In this document: one piece after another, positions 46,819-58,200 of the stretch
Position numbering within the stretch: the stretch's first letter is position 1
Layout: every line of letters starts with the position of its first letter
Origin: Lenzites betulinus
Taxonomy: Eukaryota > Basidiomycota > Agaricomycetes > Polyporales > Polyporaceae
DNA: 64,000 nt
Assembly (NCBI GenBank): GCA_022264855.1
Contig: JABYQU010000024.1
Span: 310,001-374,000 of the forward strand
Reading direction: 5' to 3'
Program-made: the position numbers and the translations under genes
The notes under the pieces: generated by a model
Database searches by the model: none
What the model was told of the DNA's origin: nothing
What the model saw: the letters and a program-made list of their open reading frames with translations, nothing else

Positions 46819-46890
46819 ACTAAGAGAGAGAGCTTAGAGAGAGCTTAGAGAGAGCTTACGGAGCGTAGAGAGAGCCTAAGCGAGCGAATG
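46819..46890. repeat. GA-rich 11-bp minisatellite
   Basis: About five imperfect copies of gcttagagaga run in tandem (agagagagcttagagagagcttagagagagcttacgg, then degenerate gcgtagagagagcctaagc). No coding significance is apparent. Confidence 0.75.
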
Positions 46891-48780
46891 CACCCGTGTC
46901 TTCTGGGCTTCGTGGCTTCGTGGCGCGCTGTACATGTATGGGAGTGAGTAGTTACCATGAGGGGCAAGTGGGCGTAAGCATAATCGATATTTTGATGCCT
47001 GCGATTCATCAGAGCGCTGCCTTCTCAGAGGTCGGCCGAGGACGGCATTGGCCAGTTACGCCCACTTACCTCTTACTTCTAGATCCGACCTCTTACCTCT
47101 TACCCCGCATAGCAGGAGGACCTGGGATCCCGCGCGGGGTCACAGGGCCCCGAGGCTGCTACGCGCACCGGCGAGAGAAGGGGGCTCGCGCGTATGTAGC
47201 TATGTGTAGTCACGACTCACAGTACGAGTAAGTGGTACCGCCACGCGTCCTCGAGGCGCAGTGCACTCCCCCCTTGGTAACTTGCCCTGTTGCCTGTTGA
47301 ATGGCTGAACAGTGCACGCGAAATGAAAGCGGCGTGCACGCGGAGGGGCGCAGATGCGGTATAGCGTCAGTGCTTGCTTTGTCCTAGAGCTCGAGGCTAG
47401 AGGTGGGACCCTGGAGGCTGGGACCCAAGGATCCGAACGCGCGCGCGCAGGCGCCGCGAGATAATCGCGTGGGCCTCGCCTGCTGCCAAACTGGGCCCGC
47501 GGCGAGGGCACGCTGCAGGGGGCGCAGGGCTCCGCGCCGCGTTGCGTTCCGTTGTCGGAGCTTGTCAGAGTCGCCGTCACCCATGGCAGCACCGCGCTAG
47601 CTCAGGGGCGGAGCGTGCTCGCCGCGCGCGCGAGGAGAGTGAGGGAGGGGAAGGAGCCGCTCCGGGCGAGCGTGAGCGCGTGTTACACTGATACACCGAT
47701 ACACCGATACTGATTGATATTATACGTACGCGCGCGAGTACGTTAGTGGCCCATATGTCATCGCGCCGCGCACTCTGCACGCGCGGGGACATCGCGCGGC
47801 CGCGTACGTGCGCGCGATAAGCCCGCCGCATACATATGTCCTCACCAGCTCTGAATCACTTACGACTCGGTGAGGTACGTACTAGATGCGGGGAACGCGC
47901 CATCGAACGACCGGCCCCTCCGCCGGGCTATCGCGCGATTACTAGAGCTTACGCGCGCGCATACGTACGGTGCTACTTACCTCTGTCAATTTGTGCAAGC
48001 GCAACGTACCACCGTGCGCGCGCGCGTGCGTCCGCAGGGGGATCGTCGTGCACGAAGCGGGAACTCGCGCCGGGCGCCGTGTATCTCGCCCGGATATCCC
48101 TCGCGGCCTATCGCGGTGCACGTACGACCGGGCGCGGAGTGTTACTGTAGGGTGTGATAATCCGTGCGCGCGGGCGTGGTCTATCCGACGTTGTCCCACC
48201 CGCGCGGGCGTTAGTGTGTGCGCGCGAGGGGAATGACGCGACAGGAACGAGATCTAGAGGAACATGCGCAGAGGGAACTTGGAGGCGAGGAAAGAGAAAG
48301 CCGACCGGGGCGCACGGCCGAGCGAGGTGCCGCGCTCCGAGGTAAGCATGCTGCATTGCCGAAGAGAGGCCATAGCCCTGCGAAGGCACAGGCCTATCCC
48401 GATGACGATGACGAGTGTCCTGCCCTGTCCTGTCCCGCACGCGGGGCGAAAGAGACTGCGCTGCGCGCGCGGGAACAGAGCTCGCGGCTCGGTACGTGCG
48501 GCGCACCGTCTGCGGTACAACGGCATTAGCAAGACGGTGAGACGGCAAGACAGCATCGTCATGCAGCGGCGTAGATTCTGAACTGCCCATGGCTCCCGGC
48601 GTGGCGCAGTCATCTCCGCGCTCTACCCGTGCAGCCCGGTGCACAGGGGTTGCTGCGCACGCATGTACGCACCCGGGCGGCGGGCGTACAGGCCCATGGT
48701 CCATGTTAACCGTCACTGGCACTGGTGCGAAACCGGACTCGATGCGCGGAGGCCGGGCGCGGGTGCGCCGCCGTGTCCGC

Positions 48781-48816
48781 GTCCATGTCCATGTCCATGT
48801 CCATGTCCATGTCCAT
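48781..48816. repeat. Hexanucleotide microsatellite (GTCCAT)6
   Basis: Six exact copies of GTCCAT in tandem, preceded by a degenerate gtgtccgc. In two frames it would encode His-Val or Ser-Met dipeptides, which creates spuriously protein-like ORFs on both strands. Copy number is probably polymorphic. Confidence 0.9.
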
Positions 48817-50395
48817 GGGTGGGTGGCTGCAGTTAGTGGACGGACGTGCGAGCGCGGACGGCGTCTGTCAGCGCATGTGCATTTGCCGTCTGCGCATGGC
48901 CATAGCGATGGGATTGGCACCGGGCAGAGGGGGCATCCATTGGGCGCGGATGATATCACAGGCCAAGGCGGATGTACAGATGGGTGGCACCGGCCGTGCG
49001 TGGGTGTGCCCGCCCGTCCGTCGGTGTGTACATGTGCCGTTGTCGAGTCAGAATGGTGGTCCGAGAGGCCGCCGCGGCGCAGGATCGCAGGATCACAGAA
49101 CGACAGTTATGCAGGCCAAAATGAAAGTGCACGTCACCTGGTGCTTTGCAGCAGCGATCTAGAGTCGTGTGCATACGCAGAATTCGTGTTCATATTCGTT
49201 CTGTGCCACACCGGTCGGAGGGAAGGGCGGACACATCGATTTTTCATAATTATGCAACGCGGGGCGTATGGAGGCTGGGATATGGGCGCGATAGCGGCGC
49301 ATGACATGTTCGGAACACGGGCGGTGGGAACGCGATACAGCGATACAGCGAGAGGGGGCGGACGAATGCTGATGAGGGTGATATTGGGATGCGATGCGAT
49401 GGCGGGTGATGGTGCGTAGCTGGTGGCATGACGAGCGGCGTGCGCAGACGAAACGGAGAGAAGAGATGGGTGCGTTGCGCACGGAAAGGATGCGGTGTAG
49501 GAGGTGTGGGATTGGCTGGTGTGTCATGGGACGGTGGACGTGCTAGGAAAAGCGGAGGAACGACGCGCGCGCGCAGGGATGCGGGTCGCGAGAGACGGAG
49601 AGGTGGGGGTGGGGTGTGGGCGAGGGCCCGGGAGGAGAGGAGGACAGAGAAGGAAGGCGAGGTGGAGGCGTTGCGGGGAAAGAGGGAGGGGAGTGCGGGG
49701 AAGGGACGGGCGCCTGGGGCACACCGGGAGGAGCCGCGGAGGCGCTGGGCGGGAAGGGAGGGCCGGGAAGCGGGGGGCAGAGATTGGACGGGGAGAAACG
49801 GCGTGGGCTGTCGTAAAGAGGAGATGGCCGTGGCACGGGCGACTTGGGCGGGCGCCGGGGGAAAATCCGGGGAGGGGCATTACCCCGACGATGGGCCGTG
49901 CGAGGCTGGGGGAGGCGCGCGTGGATATTCAGCAGGCCCTGGGGCGCTGCGGGTGCTGTGTCCGGGGACGAGGCGGACGCGGCGGGCGCGGGGCGAGTAG
50001 CAGCGCGAGGCGGCGGCGAGGCTGCTCTGTGCGAGCGCTGTACATGCCCCCTGCGGGCTCTGCGGGGGGAGAGGACGTAAAGAGGAGGGCAGCGGAGAGG
50101 GCGTGCGTGATTGGCTGGGGACGCGATTGGCTCGGGAAAAGGATGGGAGTCGGATCGGTGTCTATGGACCCAATGAGACGCCGCTGCCTAATCGGGGGGG
50201 TGCAGCAGGCAGATCGGATCTGGGCGCCAGGGTTGAAACATGGGATGGGCGATTGAGATGGAGATTGAGATGCGGCCTTGTCGCTGCAAAATAATGGATA
50301 ATAAAGGGGCGGGTGGCCGGGCGCGAGGTTCGTTATAAGCCGGGCTGGCGATCCACCCGCCCTTCTCTCCGACAGCCCTCCCCCGCCCCGCCACC
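48817..50395 (+). promoter_or_regulatory. Upstream region of the Ecl1-type gene, with purine tract and inverted CCAAT boxes
   Basis: The plus strand is strongly purine-biased from about 49540 to 49900 (gaggag, gggagg and gagagg runs). Three ATTGGCT motifs (AGCCAAT on the minus strand) lie at 49511..49517, 50110..50116 and 50126..50132; the last two are 16 bp apart. An AT-rich aataatggataataaagg lies about 100 bp before the ATG and could serve as TATA element. A pyrimidine-rich leader ends in the strong start context CCACCATGG. Confidence 0.5.
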
Positions 50396-52201
50396 ATGGA
50401 TTGTGTGGATATCCCCTTCGACTCCGTCTGGTGTCCTGTCTGCTCCCGTCAGATCGTCCCCAAGCGCATCTCCCTCCCCGTCCCCCAGCCCGCCCCCGCC
50501 CCTGCCGCCCCCGCCTCCTCCCCCTCCTCCAGTGAGCACTCCCATGCGCGCTACCGCACCCTCCCCTGCTAACTTCTTCCAGACTCCAAGCTCTCGCAGC
50601 AGGATGCGCCTTCCCGCCTCGCCCGTGGCAAGACGGGCACCATCCGCCCCCGCGCCGCTGGCCTCGTCCACGGCACTGGTCGCGTGAAGCCCAACGGCAC
50701 TATCAAGCGCTCGCCCCCAAAGGACGCGACTGCCCCCGACGCGACCACCGCGCCCGTCCGCCCTGCCGCACCAGTCCGCCAGCGCACCATCATCGACCCT
50801 TCCCCGGTCCCCCTCTACTGCTCAGATGAGTGCCGCCTCTACGATCTCCAGGCCACCCACAGTGCCCTCGACATCAACTACCACCCCGAGCGCTGTGCTT
50901 CTCCCCAGCACCCCGCTGCCAACACGGTCTCCGACTCCCGTCCTGAGGCCGACGACAGCGACTGCTCCAGCGGCTCGTCCTACGAGTCGCGATCGTCCAT
51001 CGCCTCCCCCACCGCGACAACCGCGACTGCTATTGCTTCGTCGCACAAAGGCGACAAGCACCAAGAGGCGTACCACCGCCTTGCTGCCATCTACAACTTT
51101 GCTCCCCTCCCCCCACCACTACCATTCACCCCGCGCCCGAAGAAGGCTGAGGCCCCCGAGCCCGTGCCTCGCTTCGACGGCGGCGTCATGATGGCCGCGC
51201 GCCGCATCCAAGCCGCCCTCTGCCCGGACAAGCCCAAGCGCACCGCCTGGGGCCTGCCCATTCCCAGCAACCCCGAGGAGGACAACAAGCCCATCCCGGG
51301 GTGGACCGACGGCTCGCAAGCGTGGCGCGCTAGTGTCTACAACTACGCCCCTCCTCGCGACATGACCAGGACGGACCCCGATGAGGCCGCGTTGCGGGCT
51401 TACGGTACACAGGTCGCCTCTCCTCATCGTTCGCGCGGTGTGCACTCGACGCTCGGCGAGAACAAGCCGGCGACCGAGGCGTTGCCCAACCGCAGCTCCT
51501 CGACCTCCTCGCTTCCCGCTCGCACGATGGACCCTTCCACCGAGAAGATGTACAAGCAGTACTCCGCCTCCTTCACCCGTCGCTCTGAGTCTCGCTCTAC
51601 CATGCGCCAGTCTCGTGCGCTCTCTACCTCTCCCACGGGCTCTGCCCGCTCCGCCCTCACCCGCGAGATCTCTCTCGTGGCGCCGGGCGCGGAGGGTCGC
51701 CTTCTCGTCCCCGACGTGAAGATGCGTCGCACCAACTCGAGCATGTCCAGCATCGACGGCGTTGTCGGTTCCTCGTGGAGCACCACGAGCGGCACCTACA
51801 GCGCATACGACTCTATGGCCGGTCGCAAGCGTAGTCCGCTCAGCCGTCAGAACAGCGACATGAGCGTCGACACCGCGGAGAGCCAGAGCGACGATGAGCT
51901 GGAGATGGCTCGCGCGGCGACGGGATCGTTCCCTGCCGTTGCTCCCAAGATGCCGACTAACAGTGAGTAAACTCAATGCCCTTTCTTGTCTGCCTATGTG
52001 CTGACATGCGCGACTTGCCTAGCTCGCTCTTGGAGCTACGACTCGGAGGCGTTCACCTACCCGATCATGCCCCCCAAGCCCAAGATCGAGACGCGCATCG
52101 AGAGGCGAGTCGTCAACGGCGTCGAGGAGGACGTCGAGGTCAAGGTCGAGGTGTACGAGCCTATCAAGCGCCTCTTCCTCTTCGGCGGTGCGCGCAACTG
52201 A
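50396..52201 (+). CDS. Ecl1-type lifespan regulatory protein with split zinc-binding motif
   Basis: Model: join(50396..50531,50583..51962,52023..52201), 564 aa; introns start GTGAGC and GTGAGT and end CCAG and CTAG. The N-terminus MDCVDIPFDSVWCPVCSRQI gives one CxxC, and about 100 residues later VPLYCSDECRLYD gives Cys-x3-Cys. This is the arrangement of the fission-yeast Ecl1 family (extender of chronological lifespan), which links nutrient or metal limitation to stress genes. The long remainder is basidiomycete-style, Ser/Thr/Pro-rich and disordered (DSDCSSGSSYESRSSIASPT, SSTSSLPARTMD), with a conserved-looking C-terminus TRSWSYDSEAFTYPIMP and VEEDVEVKVEVYEPIKRLFL. Coding quality is high (C-ending codons throughout). 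It stands alone between two deserts. The family call rests on the Cys spacing and the YCS..C context, so the function is inference. Confidence 0.85.
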
Positions 52202-55166
52202 GCGCGATGCATATCATTTTGCGACGGCGGGCGAGGTATCGTCGCCTTCGCGTCTCTCATCTCCATCCCCATCGACACTCGGCATTTGGATACCACCGCA
52301 TCGTCATCTTGTCCATACCACCCATCACGCATACCCCTTCCTGTCGATACCTCGATACCTCCGCCCGTCGCCGCATCATACCCTGCCGCCACGCGCGGCC
52401 TGCATCGCTCTCATGAACACTCACCCGCCACGTCGTCATCGCATGCTTGCTGTCGCCTATCCCTATCCGCCTATCCTAACGTCCGCCCGCCCCCGGTCCA
52501 ACGTACCCTAACGTGCTATACTCGACTACGCTACGACCCGCCTACTCGCCGCGCCGCCTTCGACATCGCATCTATGCACACCTAATCGCCCCCTCGATGC
52601 CGCGCCCACGCGAACCCCGCGCAACGCAAAATGTGACATACTCCACCGTGTACGATAACTGTATCACCACCGTTTGCGCCGGGCCAAGGCCGCTCTCGTC
52701 GCGTCACTCGAGTACTCTCTTGGGAACGCCGCCGCCCTCCCGTCCCCCTCGTTGAGGGGGACGTGTATATTCCTGTATCGGTATACGCAGCCTCCTCGAC
52801 GCTCCTTTCTTCCGGATCTCCCCCGTCCCGTTCCATCGCGCTCTGGTCCCGTCCCGCTCCCTTCCCCTGCGTCTCCCGTTCTCTCTGGGGTGTATGAATA
52901 CCGCGTACTTATTCGCCTGTTATCCTCCGTTTCGTTGTCCATGTTGATCGCTTTGTGACGCTAGTCCTTCTTGGTTTCCCATCGTGTACCATTAGCCATC
53001 CGTCCCCGCATCCCTCATCCGCATCCCATCGTCGCCGTCCCGTCCCGTCCATCCAGCGCACGCATCGCATCGCACACTCGCATTCCCGCCTACCCTACCA
53101 TACTCTACCGCCCCCCCTAACTCCCACACCCTCCCCACCCACCCACCTTGCATCCTCGCTCAGCTCATGGATGACACCGCGCTGGACACGCACGGACCCC
53201 TTCCCGCCTCCCCGATCCCCATCATTCACATTACTGGTGTTATTCGGTGCGCGCGCGCGCATGTACGCAGACCGGTGTTATGCACACAACGTTACAGTCG
53301 TCCACGTCTGCTCGTACGATAGGATGCACATAATGAATTGACATGCACAACCTAAACCAAACTCCCTTTCGTGTGCGTGATTCCGAGAATAACTGGTGAG
53401 CTCTAAGTGAGGCCATGACGCAGATGCATCAATGCGGGGTGGCGTTCATTCCGCGGCCGATCGCGTGCGCCCCAAGGCGTTGCATTGTTCTTGCCAATGC
53501 TCCTCTGAGTTGCAATACTAATGGCACCCTCCGGCGAGTGTCATCTCCGGGGCGGGGCATGAATGAGCTATGAATGCACCCTTTGTGCCATGGGATGGAT
53601 GACGCGCGGGGTCTCGGCGGAACTCGTCCCTCTGTCATGCAGCTGTGAGTGTGGGGAGGTGCATGGCTCGTGTTAACGTGCATTCATGATCCATTCGATC
53701 CGCGGGCGGACGGTGCATGCACAATGACTCGATCGCGCGCGAGCTCCGGGACGTTGCCCATGGCCATTGTGCACCTCCCCGAACCTTCGCGTTGACCATT
53801 GAACTCTGTCTCTGACTCGCGCAGCCGGGGACGGGGAAGGAGACGGGCACGAGGTGCCTCCCCCGCGTTCATATCCACAGAACCGAGATGAACGCTACGT
53901 ACTGCTGACTTACTGCCCCCGGGCGCGCGCTAGAGCCTAGCGGACGGACGGACAAAGGGCTGGCGCGCGCGCACGCACGCACTACGTCAACTGCGGCGAA
54001 CGGCGACTCGGCACTGGCACTCCGCGGACGGTATCCAGTATCCAGTACTCAGACTCAGTGCCACTGACTCGCTGGATAGGCTGGTGCTAGTGCTGCATCT
54101 GCTATCTGTGCTGTAGGTTCCGGCGCGCCGGCCTGGCTGTCAGCTGGCTGCTGGCGGCGACGGCCTCTTACAGTCTCAAGCGCGGCGGCGCGGAGTGGAT
54201 GATGTAGTAGTAGGACAGCGGTCTGGATCTCGAGGTGCGTCACGAACGCCGTACCACAGCGCGCGGCGGTGGATACCTGGAGGCTGGATACTCGGGTACA
54301 GCAACTAGTCGTCATGCTGACGCGGACGATTATGCGACTAGCTACCCAGTGATAGCGATACATGTACAGCCGCGCCCGCCCGCGCCCGGGAGCCGGTGTG
54401 CATAGTAATAATTACTGCGCACCTTGTCCTGCAGCTTGAAGCTTCTTTCCCGGGTGCGGGTTCCTCGCAGGCTCGCAGGAGATGACGTCGACGGCGGACC
54501 TCGCATCTCGGTCACGGTGCGTGTTCCGTTTTCCTTCGCACCCACACACCCCGGGGCCCTTGGACTGACAAGTTTGGCTTTGACTTTGACTTTAGCAAGT
54601 CTGGATTCTCCCCTTGGCTCGCATCCTCGGGCCTCAGCTCCCCGGTATCGTCGGGCGCGAGCGCACCCACAACTTCCCTCGCTGGCCACACTGCGTGTCT
54701 ATTTGCGTGTGCGCGGGCGCAGTGTGCACCGCGCCGAGCCGCGAGGCTCGGCGCACGCCGCACCGAGCTCCATGCATATGCACGTTGATCCTTCGAGATA
54801 CGCGGACAGAGCAGCAAACGGCTTCCTGGTGCGGGCGGGCACGCGGCCGACGACCCCGCCGCCTCGCCCCGCCCCGCCCCGCCCACTGGCACAACGTACG
54901 CGTCAACATCGAGCGCGAACTAGGCACTCTTCGGCTCGCGGTTTTGTTACAGGCGTCGACGCGACACCTCTCGATCGTCCGGGTCAACGGATCCTGCTCG
55001 GCGTATACATATGCTGTCTACGGCGACTCATCGACATTTTCTGACATGAACGACATGAAGGACACGAAGGATTCTAGTACACCGACATCGCCAGCAGCTT
55101 CGACTTCGACGGCGGGCTCGGCGGGGTGGGCCCAGCGCGCCCCAGCGCGCCCGCCGCCGCCGCCGC
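52202..55166. other. Gene desert downstream of the Ecl1-type gene
   Basis: The first ~1.1 kb is markedly pyrimidine-rich on the plus strand (catcctcatc, ccgtcc and ctacc runs) and probably includes the 3' UTR of the Ecl1-type gene. After that I see only short overlapping frames. Alternating GC occurs at 53249..53260, and GC-box-like ccccgccccgcccc repeats near 54866-54884. Confidence 0.45.
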
Positions 55167-55233
55167 CCACAGCATTAACTTAGTATTCTCGTTACGCTTG
55201 GCAAGCATAACGAGAATACTAAGAATGCTGTGG
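55167..55233. repeat. 67-nt near-perfect foldback (inverted repeat with minimal loop)
   Basis: The 5' arm begins CCACAGCATT and continues aacttagtattctcgtta, cgcttg. The 3' arm is its reverse complement except for two extra bases and one G:T-type difference (caagcataacgagaatactaag, AATGCTGTGG). The arms meet at GCTTGGCAAGC, so there is practically no loop. As RNA it would be a ~30-bp hairpin; as DNA a cruciform. It is distinctly AT-richer than its surroundings. It may be a foldback or MITE relic with adjacent termini, or a hairpin RNA. Confidence 0.85.
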
Positions 55234-58200
55234 CCAGCAGCTTATAATTATATACCCCGGCCTCCTTGCATTTGGGCCGGCGAGCGCGTGGAGCGGGACG
55301 ATCGGCGGCGGTGGGGGCGAGAAGCGTCGCTATCGGGAGCCTGTCGGGGGCTTCGGGGCCCTGGGTGACGGTCGACTCGACAGCGGGCGAGCCAGGCTCT
55401 CGGGGCTTCACTCACTCCAGTCTCCAGACTAGTCCCGAGCGTCGATTGGAGTTGGAGCTCGGAGTGTTTGTTGACATGGATAGCAGGTTGTGTGCACGGA
55501 CGGAGGGCGTGCTCCGCTCTCGAGACGGGGCCGGGCCGGGGCCGCTGGAGCGCGACTGGAGTGTACCTGGAATTCATACTGCCTCTCGGCCACAGCGGGG
55601 AGCCATGATCGAAAGCCACGCCGCGCTCTCGAAATAACGGGAGGGGCACTCGATGCCTACCCTCGGGCTGTCTTTGCCAATGCGGCTGCTGATGTGGATA
55701 ATAGATATATGTGGTGAGTACTGGTTGCAAATTGACACCGTAACTCGACGTCTGCCACCAGCCGCCGAATTCCACGGAATCAGAGACAGTAGCCTCTTCA
55801 CGGCCTCCACGGGCCACGGCGCGCGCTCTTCACACGGGCTCTTACGGTAACGTAGCAGCTGCACCATCCTTTGAAGCTAGCAAGGGACATCACGCACACG
55901 CACCTGTGGTGCGTACAAAACATACAAGCCGCACGTAACTGGTGACTGGCCCTGCGGCCTGGCGGGTGTACCCTCGCGCGCCCCACGCACTGATCCCGTC
56001 TCCGTCCCGTACGCAGACGACGTCACGGCGCGCCAGGTCCCAGTCCGGGGCGGCGGCGGCCGCGGCGGATGTGGCGCGCAGGCACCCGTGCCCATGCTGG
56101 CCGAGGCACAGCAGCAGCGCTGCCGGGCAGATCGCTCTCCCGCCCCGCCCCGCCGCCCTGGTGTCTGCGCTATATCCCTTCGTCCCGCTGCGCGTGCAGG
56201 GGACGCGACGTCATGCATCATCGACATCTCTCTTGTGTGTTGTGAGTGTTCTTGTTGCTCGAGGTGGTGAGGTGAGGTGAGGTGAGGTACGGGCACCCGC
56301 TGATGCCTCCGGTTTAGCCACCGCCAGTTGTCGGGTTGTCCCCCAAGCAAGCTTAAGCCCCTCGCCGTCGCCGCCCTCCAGGAACGCACGCACGCGAACT
56401 TCTGGGGTCGCGCGCGCGCGCGACGACGATCGAACCGGCGCGCCCGCCCCCCGGTCCATGCACCCCCCGGATCCCGAACGACGGCGTCACACACACCACA
56501 CATACATATGTAGAACAGCGCACTTCGACGCAAAGTTCGCATTCAGAAAAAATCAAAACGCGATGTTATATCAACTGCAGGCCCGTTTGACCAAGCACGA
56601 GATGGCGATTACGATGTCGATGTCGATGGGCCCACATCGACATCGATCGCCCGATGCGTACGATGCTCGATGCGATGGCGATCGGCGCGCCGCGATGGGC
56701 GAGGCTAAAGGACGATGTCCCCCGCCGCGCCCGATGCGGACCTCCCCCGCCGCTCCCTCCCCCTAGAGGCCCTCCTGCGATGCGATTGGATTGGAGGCGC
56801 GCGGGCCGGGGCATGGAGATGGAGATGGAGGAGGAGATGGTGGCGGCGCGGGGGAGGGCGGAGGGGCGGCGTGCGACGCGCGCACGGGGCCGAGGCCTGT
56901 GCGCGTCGCTTGATCGTATTTGGTTGGCTGAAAACTTGGAGGGGGCGGGCGGGGCAGACGGGGGCCCGGCGGGAGGACTCGATTGGGTGCTGGTGGCGGA
57001 GGCCTGTGGTCCAGGCCCGAGACAAGGCCTGGCGTTGCTGCAGGCTGCTTGGAGTCGGACGCAGCGGCGCGTCCGTTCAGCCAATGAATGGGCTGCGGGG
57101 GACCCGGGGGCAGGTGTTGGTCTTGTTTTTTAGATCTTGGACTGAGAGCAATTTCTGCTCTTCACCGCGACTTCACGTTTAAAATTTCCCAGTGGTCCGA
57201 ATTAATCCGCGCACCCGCGGCGACCAGCTCTCGAGCTCGCCGCTAGCGCGAGCGGAGACTGGACCGGCGGCGGCTGCGAGAGTGAGCGGGTCCGCCGCTG
57301 GGGGCGGGCGCGTCACGCGTCATCCGTGCGCCCTGGCGGGACGCGTTTGAGGGTGGGGACGGTGCGGCTCTGGACTGGCGTGCGCCATGCGGTCGTGCGC
57401 CCGCGCGCGATACGATCTGGATCTCGCTCGCGCGCTGCTTATTGCAATCATTGCAATCATAATCATAATGGCATTGGGTCCAGCTAGACGCGGGACGGTG
57501 CGCCGTGCCAGTGCCACCGCGCGCAGATTCGCAAAGCCCGTGTGAGACATGGCGTTGTGCCCTGCGCGCTGCACTGGGATCTGCTATCTTCTGTGGGCTG
57601 GTTTCAGAGTGGACCAATAGCGTGGCGCCGAGGGTCATCGGCGTAGTACTGCAGAGATTGGTAGAGTCTGAGGTGCACCCGGACCGTGCAGTGCTCAGTG
57701 CTCAGCGTGCTCACTGTGGTCACCGCTGGTGCAGCGCGTCGGGTCGGTGGACAAGTTGACGAACGCCGCGATGGCTGCTGCTGGCTAGTCCAAGACTCCA
57801 AGCGGAGAAGAACGGGTGATGCGCATCTATTTGCAGGATGCCACTGTGGAAAACACAAAGATACGCCCTCGAGCGTCGAGAGTCCAGACTGGGCCGTGCA
57901 GGGAGGGGCTGCGCCTCCCATTCGCTGCCGCGCGTGGGCGAATGGGAGGCCTGGACGGAGTGAGGTCTCGGTTTCGGATTTTCCGTGATCATTGCTTTGT
58001 CCAGCGGGGAGGCCTCGATGCGAAGGAAGGTGGACGGAGGAGCATCATGGAGGGATGCGATTGGCTCGCACCCTGTTCTCGCGTGCACTTGCCAGTTGCA
58101 TTCCGCTCCGTCCTCGCCTACCTGTGGCCTGGACCGCGGCCGACGACGCGCTCCACTCCACTCGCGTTCGAGCCTCGAGTCGGAGCGCGGAGTTGAGTAT

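Larger units (their letters stand above)
42916..48780. other. GC- and CpG-rich gene desert
   Basis: No supported gene. At 43.0-44.6 kb several long frames overlap on both strands (for example 43133..44287 minus and 43601..44614 plus), all dominated by Arg, Ala, Ser and Pro. This is what high GC alone produces. Alternating CG/GC tracts are frequent. A perfect 20-bp palindrome lies at 45433..45452 and a GA-rich minisatellite at 46819..46890. No rRNA or tRNA gene was found; the A-box-like TAGCTCAGGGGC near 47599 lacks a B box. Confidence 0.5.

Noticed and set aside
47590..47670. TAGCTCAGGGGC resembling a tRNA A box
   Set aside because: No downstream GGTTCGAnnCC B box or cloverleaf pairing.
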